Part shown: positions 18,276-26,917 of the stretch, piece by piece
Numbering within the stretch: position 1 is the stretch's first letter
Layout: the number at the start of each line of letters is the position of its first letter
Origin: Desulfocucumis sp964643075
GTDB lineage: Bacteria; Bacillota; Desulfotomaculia; Desulfotomaculales; Desulfocucumaceae
Reading direction: 5' to 3'
Assembly (NCBI GenBank): GCA_964643075.1
Contig: CAZXQO010000002.1
Span: 1-64,000 of the forward strand
Length of the DNA: 64,000 bases
Program-made: the position numbers and the translations under genes
The notes under the pieces: model-generated
What the model was told of the DNA's origin: nothing
The model's input: the letters and a program-made list of their open reading frames with translations, nothing else
The model's database searches: none

Positions 18276-18854
18276 TCAGTTTTTGGGTATGATCATGATC
18301 TGCTCCCCGCTTGCCCCGGTACACCTAGCCACTAAGTCTCTGATGCGTGAGGCGTCCTCTGTAGAAAGATCATCTGTGCGGACAATGACGGTAACTCCCT
18401 TGCGGTCCATATAAGCGGCTGCATCCTTATAGCCCCTGGCCCTGACCAGATTCTCCACCTCTGACTCCCTGGCCATGCTCTGGCTGATGGCCAGCAGTTG
18501 CTCCTGGGCCTGCTGCCCCGTTTCCGAACCGGAACCGGAACTGCTTATAACTTCCCGTAACATTTCCAGTTGCTGCCCCCGGGCCCGCTCCCGCTCCAGA
18601 CGGTATTCCACAAAAAACGACTCAGCATCCCTGCTGTCCCTGGCCATAGATTTTCCGGCGGTTACACTGTCTACTTCGCTTTTCGCACCGCCACCGGCAA
18701 ATGAAGGCAGGTTGGTCTCATCCGTTTGTCCGGTTGTGCTTTTAGCAGGCCGGAACTCACCGGGCAGGCCGCTGAATCCCAGGAATAACGCCCCAAGACC
18801 CAGGCAGAACATACAGAATGCAAAGGCGGTACGCTTCTTAATAAAAATTGACAT
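18276..18854 (-). CDS. spoIIIAH: Stage III sporulation protein AH
   Basis: 192 residues; last gene of the operon. One N-terminal membrane helix (FCMFCLGLGALFLGF), a Gln/Glu-rich helical segment, then the extracytoplasmic YscJ/FliF-like ring domain (ENLVRARGYKDAAAYMDRKG, TVIVRTDDLSTEDASRIRDL). In Bacillus SpoIIIAH forms a ring in the mother-cell membrane that docks with forespore SpoIIQ. No SpoIIQ-type gene is in the window. ATG with AAAGGGGAA upstream, 2 bp after spoIIIAG. Confidence 0.9.
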   Translation of the reverse strand: MSIFIKKRTAFAFCMFCLGLGALFLGFSGLPGEFRPAKSTTGQTDETNLPSFAGGGAKSEVDSVTAGKSMARDSRDAESFFVEYRLERERARGQQLEMLREVISSSGSGSETGQQAQEQLLAISQSMARESEVENLVRARGYKDAAAYMDRKGVTVIVRTDDLSTEDASRIRDLVARCTGASGEQIMIIPKN

Positions 18855-18856
18855 GC

Positions 18857-19483
18857 TTATTCCCCTTTCCTGGAGGGTAATATGACAATCTTCTGGGGCT
18901 CCACCCCAAGTGAGACACGCACGGCCTGAAAGAGATTGGCTTTAACTTCCGGATTGCCGGCCCCGTCCGCCACCACCAGCACACCGGCCACCTTTGCCGC
19001 CTGCTCCTGCTCCACCACAGGGTTTTCCCCACTGCCTTCCCTTATTAATACCAGTTGGTTGGTGTCTGTGTTTTCTGTGGTGACCCTGGTGCCGCCACCC
19101 TGGTCCTTTTCCTGGGTTGTCTTGCTCCCGGCAGTTGTGTTAATAGCATAATCCTCCCTGGTTGAGGCGGCCAGCTTTACTGTAACTTTTACCATGCCGG
19201 CCCCCTCAATCTGGCTCAGCATGTCCTGAAGTTTACCCGCCAGGGAATCCTCCTCCCTCTCCATAGCGCTTCTGGCAGCGACCTCCGAAGGGATAGCCAT
19301 TTTTTTCTGCGCATTATCCTGGCCCGTAGTGTCCTTTTTATCTCCACCACTGCCCACCATCACCAACAGCGCTCCCAGGGCCATCAGCCCGGCCAGCCAC
19401 CATATTTTTTTCCTGGACAGCTTGCCCCCGCTGCCGGCTTCTATTCGCTTAAACTTCTGCAATAAATCTCTAAAGTTGGTCAT
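18857..19483 (-). CDS. spoIIIAG: Stage III sporulation protein AG
   Basis: 208 residues; one membrane helix (WWLAGLMALGALLVMVG) then a ring-building domain with VKVTVKLAASTREDYAIN and a C-terminal VAGVLVVADGAGNPEVKANL. SpoIIIAG assembles the large-bore ring of the mother cell-forespore channel. ATG overlaps the spoIIIAF stop by 4 bp, indicating coupled translation. Confidence 0.92.
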   Translation of the reverse strand: MTNFRDLLQKFKRIEAGSGGKLSRKKIWWLAGLMALGALLVMVGSGGDKKDTTGQDNAQKKMAIPSEVAARSAMEREEDSLAGKLQDMLSQIEGAGMVKVTVKLAASTREDYAINTTAGSKTTQEKDQGGGTRVTTENTDTNQLVLIREGSGENPVVEQEQAAKVAGVLVVADGAGNPEVKANLFQAVRVSLGVEPQKIVILPSRKGE

Positions 19484-20139
19484 CCTTTACCCCCCTTATC
19501 GTTATTCCGATATATAACCTTCACCCGCTCCGGCGGGAGATTGTAAAAATTTGCCACGGTGGAACTCAATTTTTCCACCGACGGGCGTAACTCGGAAGGT
19601 ATCCCCGCCTCCCCGCCATCCACTCCTCCATCAGCCGCCGGTCCTACCGTAACCGGTTTCACGGGCTGAACCACAACAGAGCCATTTTTTTCAGTGCCCT
19701 GCCTGCCTACCAGCAGCCTGACTTCTTGCACCTGGCCGAAATCCTGCGCCGAGCGGTCCTCCTGCACAACAACGTCGGCACTTATTACCGCGACATTGCC
19801 GTCCAGCCCCGCCAGGGCAGAAATCTGGCGGGATATGCCCTTTCTATATTCCTCCACGGCCCTGGCAGTATTGCCCTCGGTGAGCTTTTTTCCACTCTCA
19901 ATGATGTCACTGATACCAGCCCCTGCTTGATCTTCCGGAACGGTGAATGCGGGCAAACCGGCCAGCCAGTCGCCCTTGATTACATTACCGGCAGTTTGTA
20001 GCACCGCCACAATAATCAAAAGCCCCATCACCATCTTCACATAACTGCGCAATTGGCTATCGGGGAGCAACATCTCCAGAAAAACGGCCAGCACCGCGAT
20101 TACAATCAGGTTTTGCACCAGTAGCCGCAACGTTTCCAA
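19480..20139 (-). CDS. spoIIIAF: Stage III sporulation protein AF
   Basis: 219 residues; TTG start with GGTGGTGA upstream. Two N-terminal membrane helices (LIVIAVLAVFLEMLLP and MVMGLLIIVAVLQTAG) and a soluble ring-type domain, the standard SpoIIIAF plan. Part of the feeding-tube channel. It is separated from spoIIIAE by 69 bp that contain an 11-bp-stem hairpin. Confidence 0.88.
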   Translation of the reverse strand: METLRLLVQNLIVIAVLAVFLEMLLPDSQLRSYVKMVMGLLIIVAVLQTAGNVIKGDWLAGLPAFTVPEDQAGAGISDIIESGKKLTEGNTARAVEEYRKGISRQISALAGLDGNVAVISADVVVQEDRSAQDFGQVQEVRLLVGRQGTEKNGSVVVQPVKPVTVGPAADGGVDGGEAGIPSELRPSVEKLSSTVANFYNLPPERVKVIYRNNDKGGKG

Positions 20140-20157
20140 CCTGTATCACCACCCCGG

Positions 20158-20184
20158 CACTGTCTCAGCTATACTGAGACAGTG
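20158..20184. repeat. Hairpin between spoIIIAE and spoIIIAF
   Basis: CACTGTCTCAG (20158-20168) and CTGAGACAGTG (20174-20184) form a perfect 11-bp stem with a 5-nt loop inside the operon. No T-run follows in the operon direction, so mRNA processing or stability is likelier than termination. Confidence 0.5.
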
Positions 20185-20208
20185 TTTTGTGCGTTATAGG
20201 ATGTATGT

Positions 20209-21534
20209 TTATCTCAACATGACAGTAAGATTTCCCACCGCGACCACCACGGTGATGGCAAAAAAGAACATAAGCCCCACCACCGACACTGCTGCAAATA
20301 CGGAAATAAGGCTGCTGCCCAGGCCGTTCAGACAATCCACCACCTGCCCGTCCCCCACCGGCTGGATAATGGCCCCGGCCAGCTTGTAAATAAAGGACAA
20401 ACACAGAATTTTCAGCAGTGGCAGTGCCATCAACATTACTACCACCACCACCCCGGCTATACCCACAGCATTTTTAATCAACAGGGAGGAACTGACTATC
20501 GCCTCCAGGGCGTCGGAAAACATGCCTCCCACCACGGGAATGAAAGCGTCGGTGGAAAACTTGATTACTCTCAATGTCACGCCGTCACCTACCGCCCCGG
20601 CTACACCCTGTATGGCCAGCAACCCCAGGAAAACGGTGGTGAATATGCCGAGTATACCCATGGCCACAGTTTTCAGCAGTCCGGCCATGTTGGACAATTT
20701 GAGCCTGGGCGAAAGGTTCCCCGCAATGCCCAGCACAGCGGCCAAAAAAATCAATGGGAGCACGATGTTTTTAATCAGCGTCCCGATAACGGTAAGGCTA
20801 ACAAAGAGTACCGGCTGAAAAATAGCCGCCGAGGCAAATCCCCCCACCGCCACCAGGAGGGTGAGCAAAACCGGCAGCAGCGCCTGCATAAAGGTAACCA
20901 TCTTGTCCACCACTTCCCGGCCGGAGTTTACCGCCAGTGCAAAAGACCCCATGGCCAGTACTACCAGCACCAGATATGTCACCATATAAGTTAGCTGCCC
21001 GGCGCCACCCCGCTCAAAAGCGGAAGAGAGGTTTTGCAGCACGGCACAGATTATGGCCAGCACCACCAGCTTGCCCAGCAGTGCCGTATTAGCTACAATC
21101 TCCCGGAAAAAGCCGGCCATAATACTTCGGAACACATCTGCGGGCTTCCAGTCAAAATCTCTGTGCGCCAGTTTGGATACTATTTCACTGAAACCCCCTG
21201 GTATTGACTTTTGGGTTTCCTCATCCATAGAATTAATAAATCTGTCTATCTCCTCCATGTCCAGTTTATGCATTTGTTCATCCAGCCCCGGCACCTGAAC
21301 GGGCTGCTCTGATTCTGCCATGGCCTGTCCCGGGATCAAGAAAAGCAGCGCTGCTAGTACTACAGCGAAAGATACAAGTAAGCGAAGCCATGGGGACGGT
21401 TCGAGCGTCACCGAGCGCAGCGAAGGTCCGCAGGGAAGACGATGGAACCGTCCCCGTGGCGTAGCGCCGGCCATAGCGAAATAAGCAACCTTTCGCTGTA
21501 GTACTAGAAACAATAAAAATGTTAAGCGGGTCAT
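20209..21534 (-). CDS. spoIIIAE: Stage III sporulation protein AE, with in-frame repeat insertion
   Basis: Multi-pass membrane protein of the SpoIIIA-SpoIIQ channel, proposed permease-like component. ATG at 21534 has GAGGTG 6 nt upstream; the frame opens slightly earlier at 21543. The main body begins EQMHKLDMEEIDRF and contains the expected helices (LVVLAIICAVLQNLSSAFER, MVTYLVLVVLAMGSFALAV, VVVVMLMALPLLKILCLSFI). Odd: the N-terminus reads MTRLTFLLFLVL, then 48 foreign residues containing GATPRGRFHRLPCGPSLRS, then AALLFLIPGQAMAES. Removing the 48 residues restores a normal signal peptide. The foreign codons are a palindromic element (21355-21498 net insert). Confidence 0.9.
   Translation of the reverse strand: MTRLTFLLFLVLQRKVAYFAMAGATPRGRFHRLPCGPSLRSVTLEPSPWLRLLVSFAVVLAALLFLIPGQAMAESEQPVQVPGLDEQMHKLDMEEIDRFINSMDEETQKSIPGGFSEIVSKLAHRDFDWKPADVFRSIMAGFFREIVANTALLGKLVVLAIICAVLQNLSSAFERGGAGQLTYMVTYLVLVVLAMGSFALAVNSGREVVDKMVTFMQALLPVLLTLLVAVGGFASAAIFQPVLFVSLTVIGTLIKNIVLPLIFLAAVLGIAGNLSPRLKLSNMAGLLKTVAMGILGIFTTVFLGLLAIQGVAGAVGDGVTLRVIKFSTDAFIPVVGGMFSDALEAIVSSSLLIKNAVGIAGVVVVVMLMALPLLKILCLSFIYKLAGAIIQPVGDGQVVDCLNGLGSSLISVFAAVSVVGLMFFFAITVVVAVGNLTVMLR
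21355..21506. mobile_element. GGGGAC-type miniature palindromic element inside spoIIIAE
   Basis: A 136-bp element (21363-21498) flanked by direct repeats TAGTACTA (21355-21362 and 21499-21506). Its ends are inverted repeats CAGCGAAAG/CTTTCGCTG. Inner inverted arms are GGGGACGGTTC (21392-21402) and GAACCGTCCCC (21445-21455). The net gain is 144 bp (48 codons) with no stop in the spoIIIAE frame. It encodes no transposase, so it would need one in trans (MITE or REP-like). Confidence 0.8.
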
Positions 21535-21544
21535 GCCCATCACC

Positions 21545-21931
21545 TCACGGAACCAGTTTTAGCAAAGAGTTCAGAACTGCTACCACTATGGGTACCGCCA
21601 GCACCAGCACCAAAATTTTAGCCGCAAATTCAATTTTTGAAGCTACCGCGCCCTCCCCGGCATCACGACAAATCTGGGAGCCAAAGTCTGCAACATAGGC
21701 AATGCCCACTATTTTAAGTATAGTGCCCAGGTATACCATACTGAGGTTCGCCCTGACCGAAAGCTCTTTCAGCACATCGATGACCGCCCCTATTTTGCCC
21801 AGCATTAGCAAGAAGAGCATGACACCCACCGAAATGCTGAGGAATACTGCCATTTCAGGCTTGTTGTGGCGCAACACCACCGCCAGCACAGTGGCCACTA
21901 TGCCAAGCCCGACAATTTGCATAATCTCCAA
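21545..21931 (-). CDS. spoIIIAD: Stage III sporulation protein AD
   Basis: About 128 residues. The TTG at 21931 follows AGGAGGTGA; the open frame reaches 22039 but the upstream codons have no ribosome site. Membrane protein with helices VGLGIVATVLAVVLRHNKP, FLSISVGVMLFLLMLGKIG and LVLVLAVPIVVAVLNSLLK, and the family stretch KEIVGIAYVADFG-like (KIVGIAYVADFGSQICRDAG). Part of the SpoIIIA channel. The 148 bp between it and spoIIIAC is unusually long for this operon. Confidence 0.9.
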   Translation of the reverse strand: MEIMQIVGLGIVATVLAVVLRHNKPEMAVFLSISVGVMLFLLMLGKIGAVIDVLKELSVRANLSMVYLGTILKIVGIAYVADFGSQICRDAGEGAVASKIEFAAKILVLVLAVPIVVAVLNSLLKLVP

Positions 21932-22079
21932 GGCGTCACCTCCTTTATGGACTGATTGATGAGAATACAGTAACTGTGCGCTACCATTTCGCTCTCCACC
22001 GCACAAGATGCTCCCGGCACCGCCCCGCAAGTCATTCATGACGAATGCTGCAAAAGAGTGTAGTTATTTTGCCTGTAGC

Positions 22080-22280
22080 TTAGAAAAGTTTGAACACTGA
22101 TTTAACCTGGTCAAAAAGGGTTCCCAGTTGCTGTATAACCCAGACCAGAACCACCGCCACCCCTCCCACCGTGGTAATAAAAGCATAGTCCTCCTTACCC
22201 GAACTCTTCAGCACCCAGTGGGCGGCGGCCACCAATATGCCCACTCCCGCAATTTTAAAAACAAGGTCTATATCCCCCAA
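22080..22280 (-). CDS. spoIIIAC: Stage III sporulation protein AC
   Basis: 66 residues, two membrane helices: VFKIAGVGILVAAAHWVL and ITTVGGVAVVLVWVIQQLG, with the conserved KSSGKEDYA loop between. ATG start follows AAGGAGGGAAAACC. Normal full length for the family; proposed to form a small pore-like part of the channel. Confidence 0.92.
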   Translation of the reverse strand: MGDIDLVFKIAGVGILVAAAHWVLKSSGKEDYAFITTVGGVAVVLVWVIQQLGTLFDQVKSVFKLF

Positions 22281-22333
22281 TGGTTTTCCCTCCTTAAACG
22301 ATTAATAATGTTACTATTCAGGTATCCAGAATT

Positions 22334-22406
22334 CAGGAGTCAGTAGTCAGAATTCAGAATACTTCGAGATGATAAACCGTTCTCTCATTCTGACTCCTGA
22401 CTCCTG
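22334..22406. repeat. AGGAGTCAG inverted repeat within the spoIIIA operon
   Basis: A 20-bp arm at 22334-22353 (CAGGAGTCAGTAGTCAGAAT) pairs with 22387-22406 with one mismatch. It fills the 134-bp gap between spoIIIAB and spoIIIAC. A different family from the GGGGAC elements. Confidence 0.65.
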
Positions 22407-22414
22407 AGTACTTA

Positions 22415-22933
22415 CTAATAAATGAGAAATACCAGCGCCGCAGCCCCGCAAAAACCCATGTAATTCCATAACTTTACGTTTCTGGTGGCTTCATCCCCGG
22501 CCCTGGCGGCCTCCAGCTTTAACTGCTCTGAAGCCAGCCGCAGGTGCTTGCTCTGATCCTGACGGTCTGATATGCCCAGAGCGCTACCCAAATTGTATAA
22601 AATGGAGAGGTCGCTTTCCCTCAGGGCGCTGGCAGGGTAAAAGCTTTGCAGCGATTTTTGCCAGGCTTCGGCGGCGGTACATCCGCTCATAGACCGCAGC
22701 TCAGCCGCTGCCCCGGCAAACAGCCCCCCCATTTCCCGCCCGCCTGCCGCCGCAACCCTTTCCAGCGCCTCAGCCAGAGGTGTGGCAGCATAGGTTATCT
22801 CCGTTTCCAGCATTTGCAGGGAAGCCAGTATGGACTTCAGTTCACCGGGCCGGCGCATATATTCCCTGGCCCTGATTATTCCGGCCGCGCCGCCAGCCAC
22901 AATGATCAATAGTGCTCCCGCAAGCTTAAGCAT
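22415..22933 (-). CDS. spoIIIAB: Stage III sporulation protein AB
   Basis: 172 residues with N- and C-terminal membrane helices (LAGALLIIVAGGAAGIIRAR; WNYMGFCGAAALVFLIY), an overall fold like type II secretion GspF. The family stretch REYMRRPGELKSILASLQML and TPLAEALERVA is clear. The start overlaps the end of spoIIIAA by 28 bp, indicating coupling. Confidence 0.9.
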   Translation of the reverse strand: MLKLAGALLIIVAGGAAGIIRAREYMRRPGELKSILASLQMLETEITYAATPLAEALERVAAAGGREMGGLFAGAAAELRSMSGCTAAEAWQKSLQSFYPASALRESDLSILYNLGSALGISDRQDQSKHLRLASEQLKLEAARAGDEATRNVKLWNYMGFCGAAALVFLIY

Positions 22934-23943
22934 TTTACCACCTCCGGCACGGGGATATTTACCCGGTCCAACACTTTTTCCACCGTTCCCACCCCCCTGG
23001 ACCTGCCGAGTTTAATGTATTTTTCAACCATGCCCAGTTTAAACAGGTAATTTAAGGCCGGCCTGGCGAATAGTTCTTCAATGGAAGATCCGTGTACCGT
23101 AAAAATAACCTTCACCCCGGCGTTTAAAACCTCTTCCAGAGCATATATATCATCTCTTCTACCTATTTCATCGGTGGCGATTACCCGGGGCGCCATGGAA
23201 CGAAGCAGCATTACCATACCTTCCGCCTTGGGGCAACCGTCCAGCACGTCCGTATTAATCCCCACATCCATAGTTGGTACGCCACGGTAACAGCCGGCCA
23301 GTTCAGAACGCTCGTCCACCAGCCCCACATTGACACCTCTAAATCCCATTGCCGGTATTCCGCTGCTGATTTGCCTGATTATGTCCCTCAATACTGTTGT
23401 TTTGCCGCAGCCGGGAGGGGAAAAAATCATGGTGTGCAGCACCGTTCCCTCCTCCCGGCGTATAATGTGAGGCAAAACCGGACCGGCTGCCCCGGGCACC
23501 TCCCTGGAAACGCGAATATTAATGCCCGCAATGTATTTAACGGTCTTTATCTTTCCTCCGTCCATCACCACCCTGCCGGTAATGCCGACCCGATGCCCGC
23601 CGGGTATGGTAACAAAACCGTTTTTCAGTTCCTCCTCCAGTGCGTACATGGACGAACCGCTGACCATTTGCAGCGTCCTGTCCATATCCTCTCCGGAAAC
23701 GATATATGGGTTATGGCATTTTTCAACCGGGACACCCTGCCGGTCAATAAACCGGTTGCAGCCACCCAGTACCAGAACCAGCGGCCGGTTGAGCCGGACG
23801 CGGATTTCCTCCAGGCAGACCAGCATGTCCCCGGGCAGGGAAGATATAATCGCGCGCAAATTCCGTGGCAGCACCGCCAGTATTTCCTCCAATTGATGCA
23901 CTCCACCGGCCTCCCGGCCGGCGGTCAGCAGTACACAGTCCAT
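22906..23943 (-). CDS. spoIIIAA: Stage III sporulation protein AA (ATPase)
   Basis: 345 residues counted from ATG at 23943, which has GAGGAG upstream (the frame opens at 23961). ATPase of the channel, related to secretion ATPases. The N-terminal R3H-like region includes CLEEIRVRLNRPLVLVLGG. The motor has Walker A SPPGCGKTT, then VGLVDERSELAG and the Walker B-like RVIATDEIGRRDD. First gene of the eight-gene operon. The gap upstream has no clear sigma-E promoter by eye; CATAATTT with a weak -35 15 bp upstream is one possibility. Confidence 0.94.
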   Translation of the reverse strand: MDCVLLTAGREAGGVHQLEEILAVLPRNLRAIISSLPGDMLVCLEEIRVRLNRPLVLVLGGCNRFIDRQGVPVEKCHNPYIVSGEDMDRTLQMVSGSSMYALEEELKNGFVTIPGGHRVGITGRVVMDGGKIKTVKYIAGINIRVSREVPGAAGPVLPHIIRREEGTVLHTMIFSPPGCGKTTVLRDIIRQISSGIPAMGFRGVNVGLVDERSELAGCYRGVPTMDVGINTDVLDGCPKAEGMVMLLRSMAPRVIATDEIGRRDDIYALEEVLNAGVKVIFTVHGSSIEELFARPALNYLFKLGMVEKYIKLGRSRGVGTVEKVLDRVNIPVPEVVKCLSLREHY

Positions 23944-24049
23944 TGCAGTCACTCCTCGCAATATTTATATTTGCTGTTATGGTAAATTATGCCGGAGGCG
24001 CCACGGTTATCCACCCGATGTTTGTCTTACATGCCTGTTGTTAATAGAA

Positions 24050-24082
24050 ACAAAAATGCACGGGCTTTTGATTTACCCGTGC
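24050..24082 (-). terminator. Terminator of the hydEFG operon
   Basis: On the minus strand GCACGGG and CCCGTGC form a 7-bp stem followed by ATTTTTGT. It separates hydG from spoIIIAA. Another 18-bp palindrome (CTTGGCTCATGAGCCAAG, 24184-24201) lies just after the hydG stop. Confidence 0.75.
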
Positions 24083-24208
24083 AGATTACTATAAAAGGCC
24101 TCCCTTTGGTATTGACCGATATCCCAGAAATACAGCTCATTGTTTGCCTTTTTTATAAACCCTGATAGCCGGTAGCCCTACCCCTTGGCTCATGAGCCAA
24201 GCAAAGTC

Positions 24209-25690
24209 TTAGAAATACAGATCCCTTTCGCCACCCGCTATCCTTTCCACCCTCGCTTCAGTTTCCCTGCGCACGGCAGGGGTGGATATCTGTGCAAGAT
24301 GTTCTTTAATCGTCCTTTCCCCGGCCTCCCGGGTGTCTGGTGAGGCGTAGTCCACCAGGTATTCCTTAAAGGTAAGTATGGCGTTGGGCTGGCAGATGTC
24401 GCCTATCCGGCCTGACTTCGCCAGTGCCATAAACCTGTCCCCGGTGCGTCCCTGGCGGTAGCAGGCGGTGCAGAAACTTGGGATATACCCGGAAGAACAG
24501 ACGCTCTGCACCACCTCGTCAGGACTGCGGTGGTCTTCCACGTTGAATTGGGCCGTACTTACCTCGCTGCGGGGCGCACCACCGTATTCCTCTTTATATG
24601 CTCCCACGCCGGTGCAAGATCCGGCGCTAAGCTGGGAAATGCCCACAGACAAAAGCTCATCCCTAAAATCCGCTCTCTCCCTGGTGGACAGTATCATCCC
24701 CGTATAGGGCACCGCCAGCCTAAGCACGGCAATCAGTTTTTTGAAATCACCATCCGGAACCATGTGAGAAAAGTTTTCCACGGTTACCCCATCCGCCGGC
24801 CTCATACGCGGCACTGAAACGGTGTGAGGGCCAACACCAAATTTTTCCTCCAGGTGCAAGGCGTGCATCAGGGTGGCCAGGACTTCGTATTTATAATCAT
24901 AGAGACCGTAAAGCACGCCGATGCCTACATCATCTATACCCGCTTCCATGGCCCTGTCCATGGCGGTAAGGTGATAATCGTAGTCGGATTTGGGTCCCTG
25001 CGGGTGCATGGCCCTGTACGTATCCCGGTGATAGGTCTCCTGAAACAGTATGTAGGTGCCGATACCAGCGTCTTTCAGCTTGCGGTAGTCTGCCACACTG
25101 GTGGCGGCTATGTTTATGTTTACCCGGCGAATATCCCCGTTTTTCTCCTTGACCGAGTATATTGTTTTGATGGCCTCCAGTACATATTCCAGGGGGCACT
25201 CAGCGGAATGTTCGCCACACTCAACGGCCAGCCGCTTGTGCCCCAGGGATTCCAGTATTCTAATTTCCTCTTCTATTTCCGGCATGGTCAGGCGACGCCT
25301 GGCCATGCCGCCATTGCTGCAGCGATAGCCACAATACACGCAATTGTTGACGCAGTGGTTACTAAGATATAACGGGGCAAAAAACACCAGCCGGCGGCCG
25401 TAAATCTTTTCCTTCAGGAAGCGGGCGGTGTCATACATACTCTCCAGCAGGAATTCATCCTCCACGTTCAGCAGCACCGCCGCTTCAGCTGGAGTAAGTC
25501 CTTTTGCATCCCCCGCCCTGGCTATGATAGCTTCAACTTCCTCTCTGGCCGCCCCGAAACTCCTTTCCAGCAAATTATTGATCTCCTGGTCATTGATATA
25601 ATCAGTTGCATAATTGTTTTTCATCTTCCCCCGGCTCACCGGCATAAGCGAGCCGCTCTCTCCCCCCTTATATGTTTGTAGCCGCAACAT
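24209..25690 (-). CDS. hydG: [FeFe]-hydrogenase H-cluster radical SAM maturase HydG
   Basis: Lyses tyrosine to give CO and CN- for the H-cluster. The radical SAM motif is CVNNCVYCGY (CxxxCxxC). The C-terminal auxiliary cluster region shows SFCTACYRQGRTGDRFM and GDICQPNAILTFKEYL. 493 residues counted from ATG at 25690, which follows AAGGTGA; internal ATGs at 25645 and 25624 are alternatives because the first 22 residues are not conserved-looking. Last gene of hydE-aspA-hydF-hydG, 3 bp after hydF. No hydrogenase structural gene is in the window. Confidence 0.95.
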   Translation of the reverse strand: MLRLQTYKGGESGSLMPVSRGKMKNNYATDYINDQEINNLLERSFGAAREEVEAIIARAGDAKGLTPAEAAVLLNVEDEFLLESMYDTARFLKEKIYGRRLVFFAPLYLSNHCVNNCVYCGYRCSNGGMARRRLTMPEIEEEIRILESLGHKRLAVECGEHSAECPLEYVLEAIKTIYSVKEKNGDIRRVNINIAATSVADYRKLKDAGIGTYILFQETYHRDTYRAMHPQGPKSDYDYHLTAMDRAMEAGIDDVGIGVLYGLYDYKYEVLATLMHALHLEEKFGVGPHTVSVPRMRPADGVTVENFSHMVPDGDFKKLIAVLRLAVPYTGMILSTRERADFRDELLSVGISQLSAGSCTGVGAYKEEYGGAPRSEVSTAQFNVEDHRSPDEVVQSVCSSGYIPSFCTACYRQGRTGDRFMALAKSGRIGDICQPNAILTFKEYLVDYASPDTREAGERTIKEHLAQISTPAVRRETEARVERIAGGERDLYF

Positions 25691-25693
25691 CTA

Positions 25694-26917
25694 TCACCTT
25701 GCGTCTTCGAGAAGGCGCAAGGCAGACGGAAAGGGCGACAGCGCCCTCCTTAATATGCCGTGCAGATAGGCTATCAGCACCCCGTAATTCACCACCGGCA
25801 CCCCGGCGGCGGCAGCCTGCATCTGCCTGTGCAGCATCTCCTTGCGGTTGATCATACAGGCGCCGCAGTGCACAATCAGTTTATACTGCTGCAAATCACC
25901 CGGCAAATCTATGCCACTGGACCACTCAAAGGAGAGTTCTCCCCCCACCCTTTGGCGCAGCCAGCGGGGTATTTTTACCGTACCTATATCGTCCGCCACC
26001 CTGTGGTGAGTGCAGGCCTCTGAGATAAGCACCCTGTCCCCGGGCCTTAACTTGTCCACCGCTAGGGCTCCCGTTACCAGCGTTTCCAGATTCCCCTTGT
26101 AACGGGCAAAAAGAATGGAAAAGGAGGTCAGCGCTATGTCCCTGGGAGTATCCGCATCCACCTTCAAAAAGACCTGGGAGTCCGTCACGACAATTTTAGG
26201 CCTGTCTGCCAGGCCGGCCAGGGCTTTTTTTAGTTCCCTCTCCTTAACCACAAGAGCACTGGCGTCGTTATCCAGAATATCCCTGACAGTCTGCACCTGG
26301 GGCAGAATAAGCCTTCCCTTCGGTGCCGCCAGGTCTATGGGCACTACCAGCACTACTGTGTCCCCCGGGCTGATCAAGTCACCCATGATACTGGGAACGG
26401 ACCAGTCACGGGGGGCTGATTTGATGATCTCCCTTATCAACCCCTCAATGCCCTCCCCGGTAACGGCGCTAACCGGTACCAGGACAGAGCCCAGGGTCTC
26501 CTCCAGTTCCCCGGGGTTCAGTTCCGGCTGGAGGTCAATTTTATTTATAACCCCCACCACCGGCACGCCCTGCTCCCGGGCTCTGTCCAGCAGGTCTTTT
26601 TCGTAAGGGCCGGCGCCCTGGACGGGATCAACCACCAGGAGTATCAAATCGGACTTGTTTAGTACGTCCAGTGTCTTTTTAACCCTTAGCTCACCCAACT
26701 CCCCAACATCATCTATACCCGCCGTATCAATGACCACCACCGGTCCTACAGGCGAAATCTCCATCGATTTGAACACCGGGTCGGTGGTGGTGCCGGGCAC
26801 AGGGGATACAATCGCCGTTTCTTGCCTGGTAAGGGCATTGATGAGACTCGATTTACCAGCATTCCTGCGCCCGAAAATGGCTATGTGCAGCCTGCTGCCC
26901 CGGGGCGTGTCATTCAT
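25694..26917 (-). CDS. hydF: [FeFe]-hydrogenase maturation GTPase HydF
   Basis: Scaffold on which the di-iron precursor is built and passed to HydA. Ras-like GTPase with GRRNAGKSSLINAL (P-loop), VVVIDTAGIDD and VINKID. The middle is a dimerisation domain. The C-terminal cluster-binding residues appear in CTHHRVADD and VHCGACMINRKEM. The ATG at 26917 overlaps the aspA stop (ATGAATGA), so translation is coupled; the frame opens earlier at 26941. Confidence 0.95.
   Translation of the reverse strand: MNDTPRGSRLHIAIFGRRNAGKSSLINALTRQETAIVSPVPGTTTDPVFKSMEISPVGPVVVIDTAGIDDVGELGELRVKKTLDVLNKSDLILLVVDPVQGAGPYEKDLLDRAREQGVPVVGVINKIDLQPELNPGELEETLGSVLVPVSAVTGEGIEGLIREIIKSAPRDWSVPSIMGDLISPGDTVVLVVPIDLAAPKGRLILPQVQTVRDILDNDASALVVKERELKKALAGLADRPKIVVTDSQVFLKVDADTPRDIALTSFSILFARYKGNLETLVTGALAVDKLRPGDRVLISEACTHHRVADDIGTVKIPRWLRQRVGGELSFEWSSGIDLPGDLQQYKLIVHCGACMINRKEMLHRQMQAAAAGVPVVNYGVLIAYLHGILRRALSPFPSALRLLEDAR

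Noticed and set aside
24184..24201. 18-bp palindrome after hydG as terminator
   Set aside because: No T-run follows; the real terminator is at 24050-24082. Kept only as a note.
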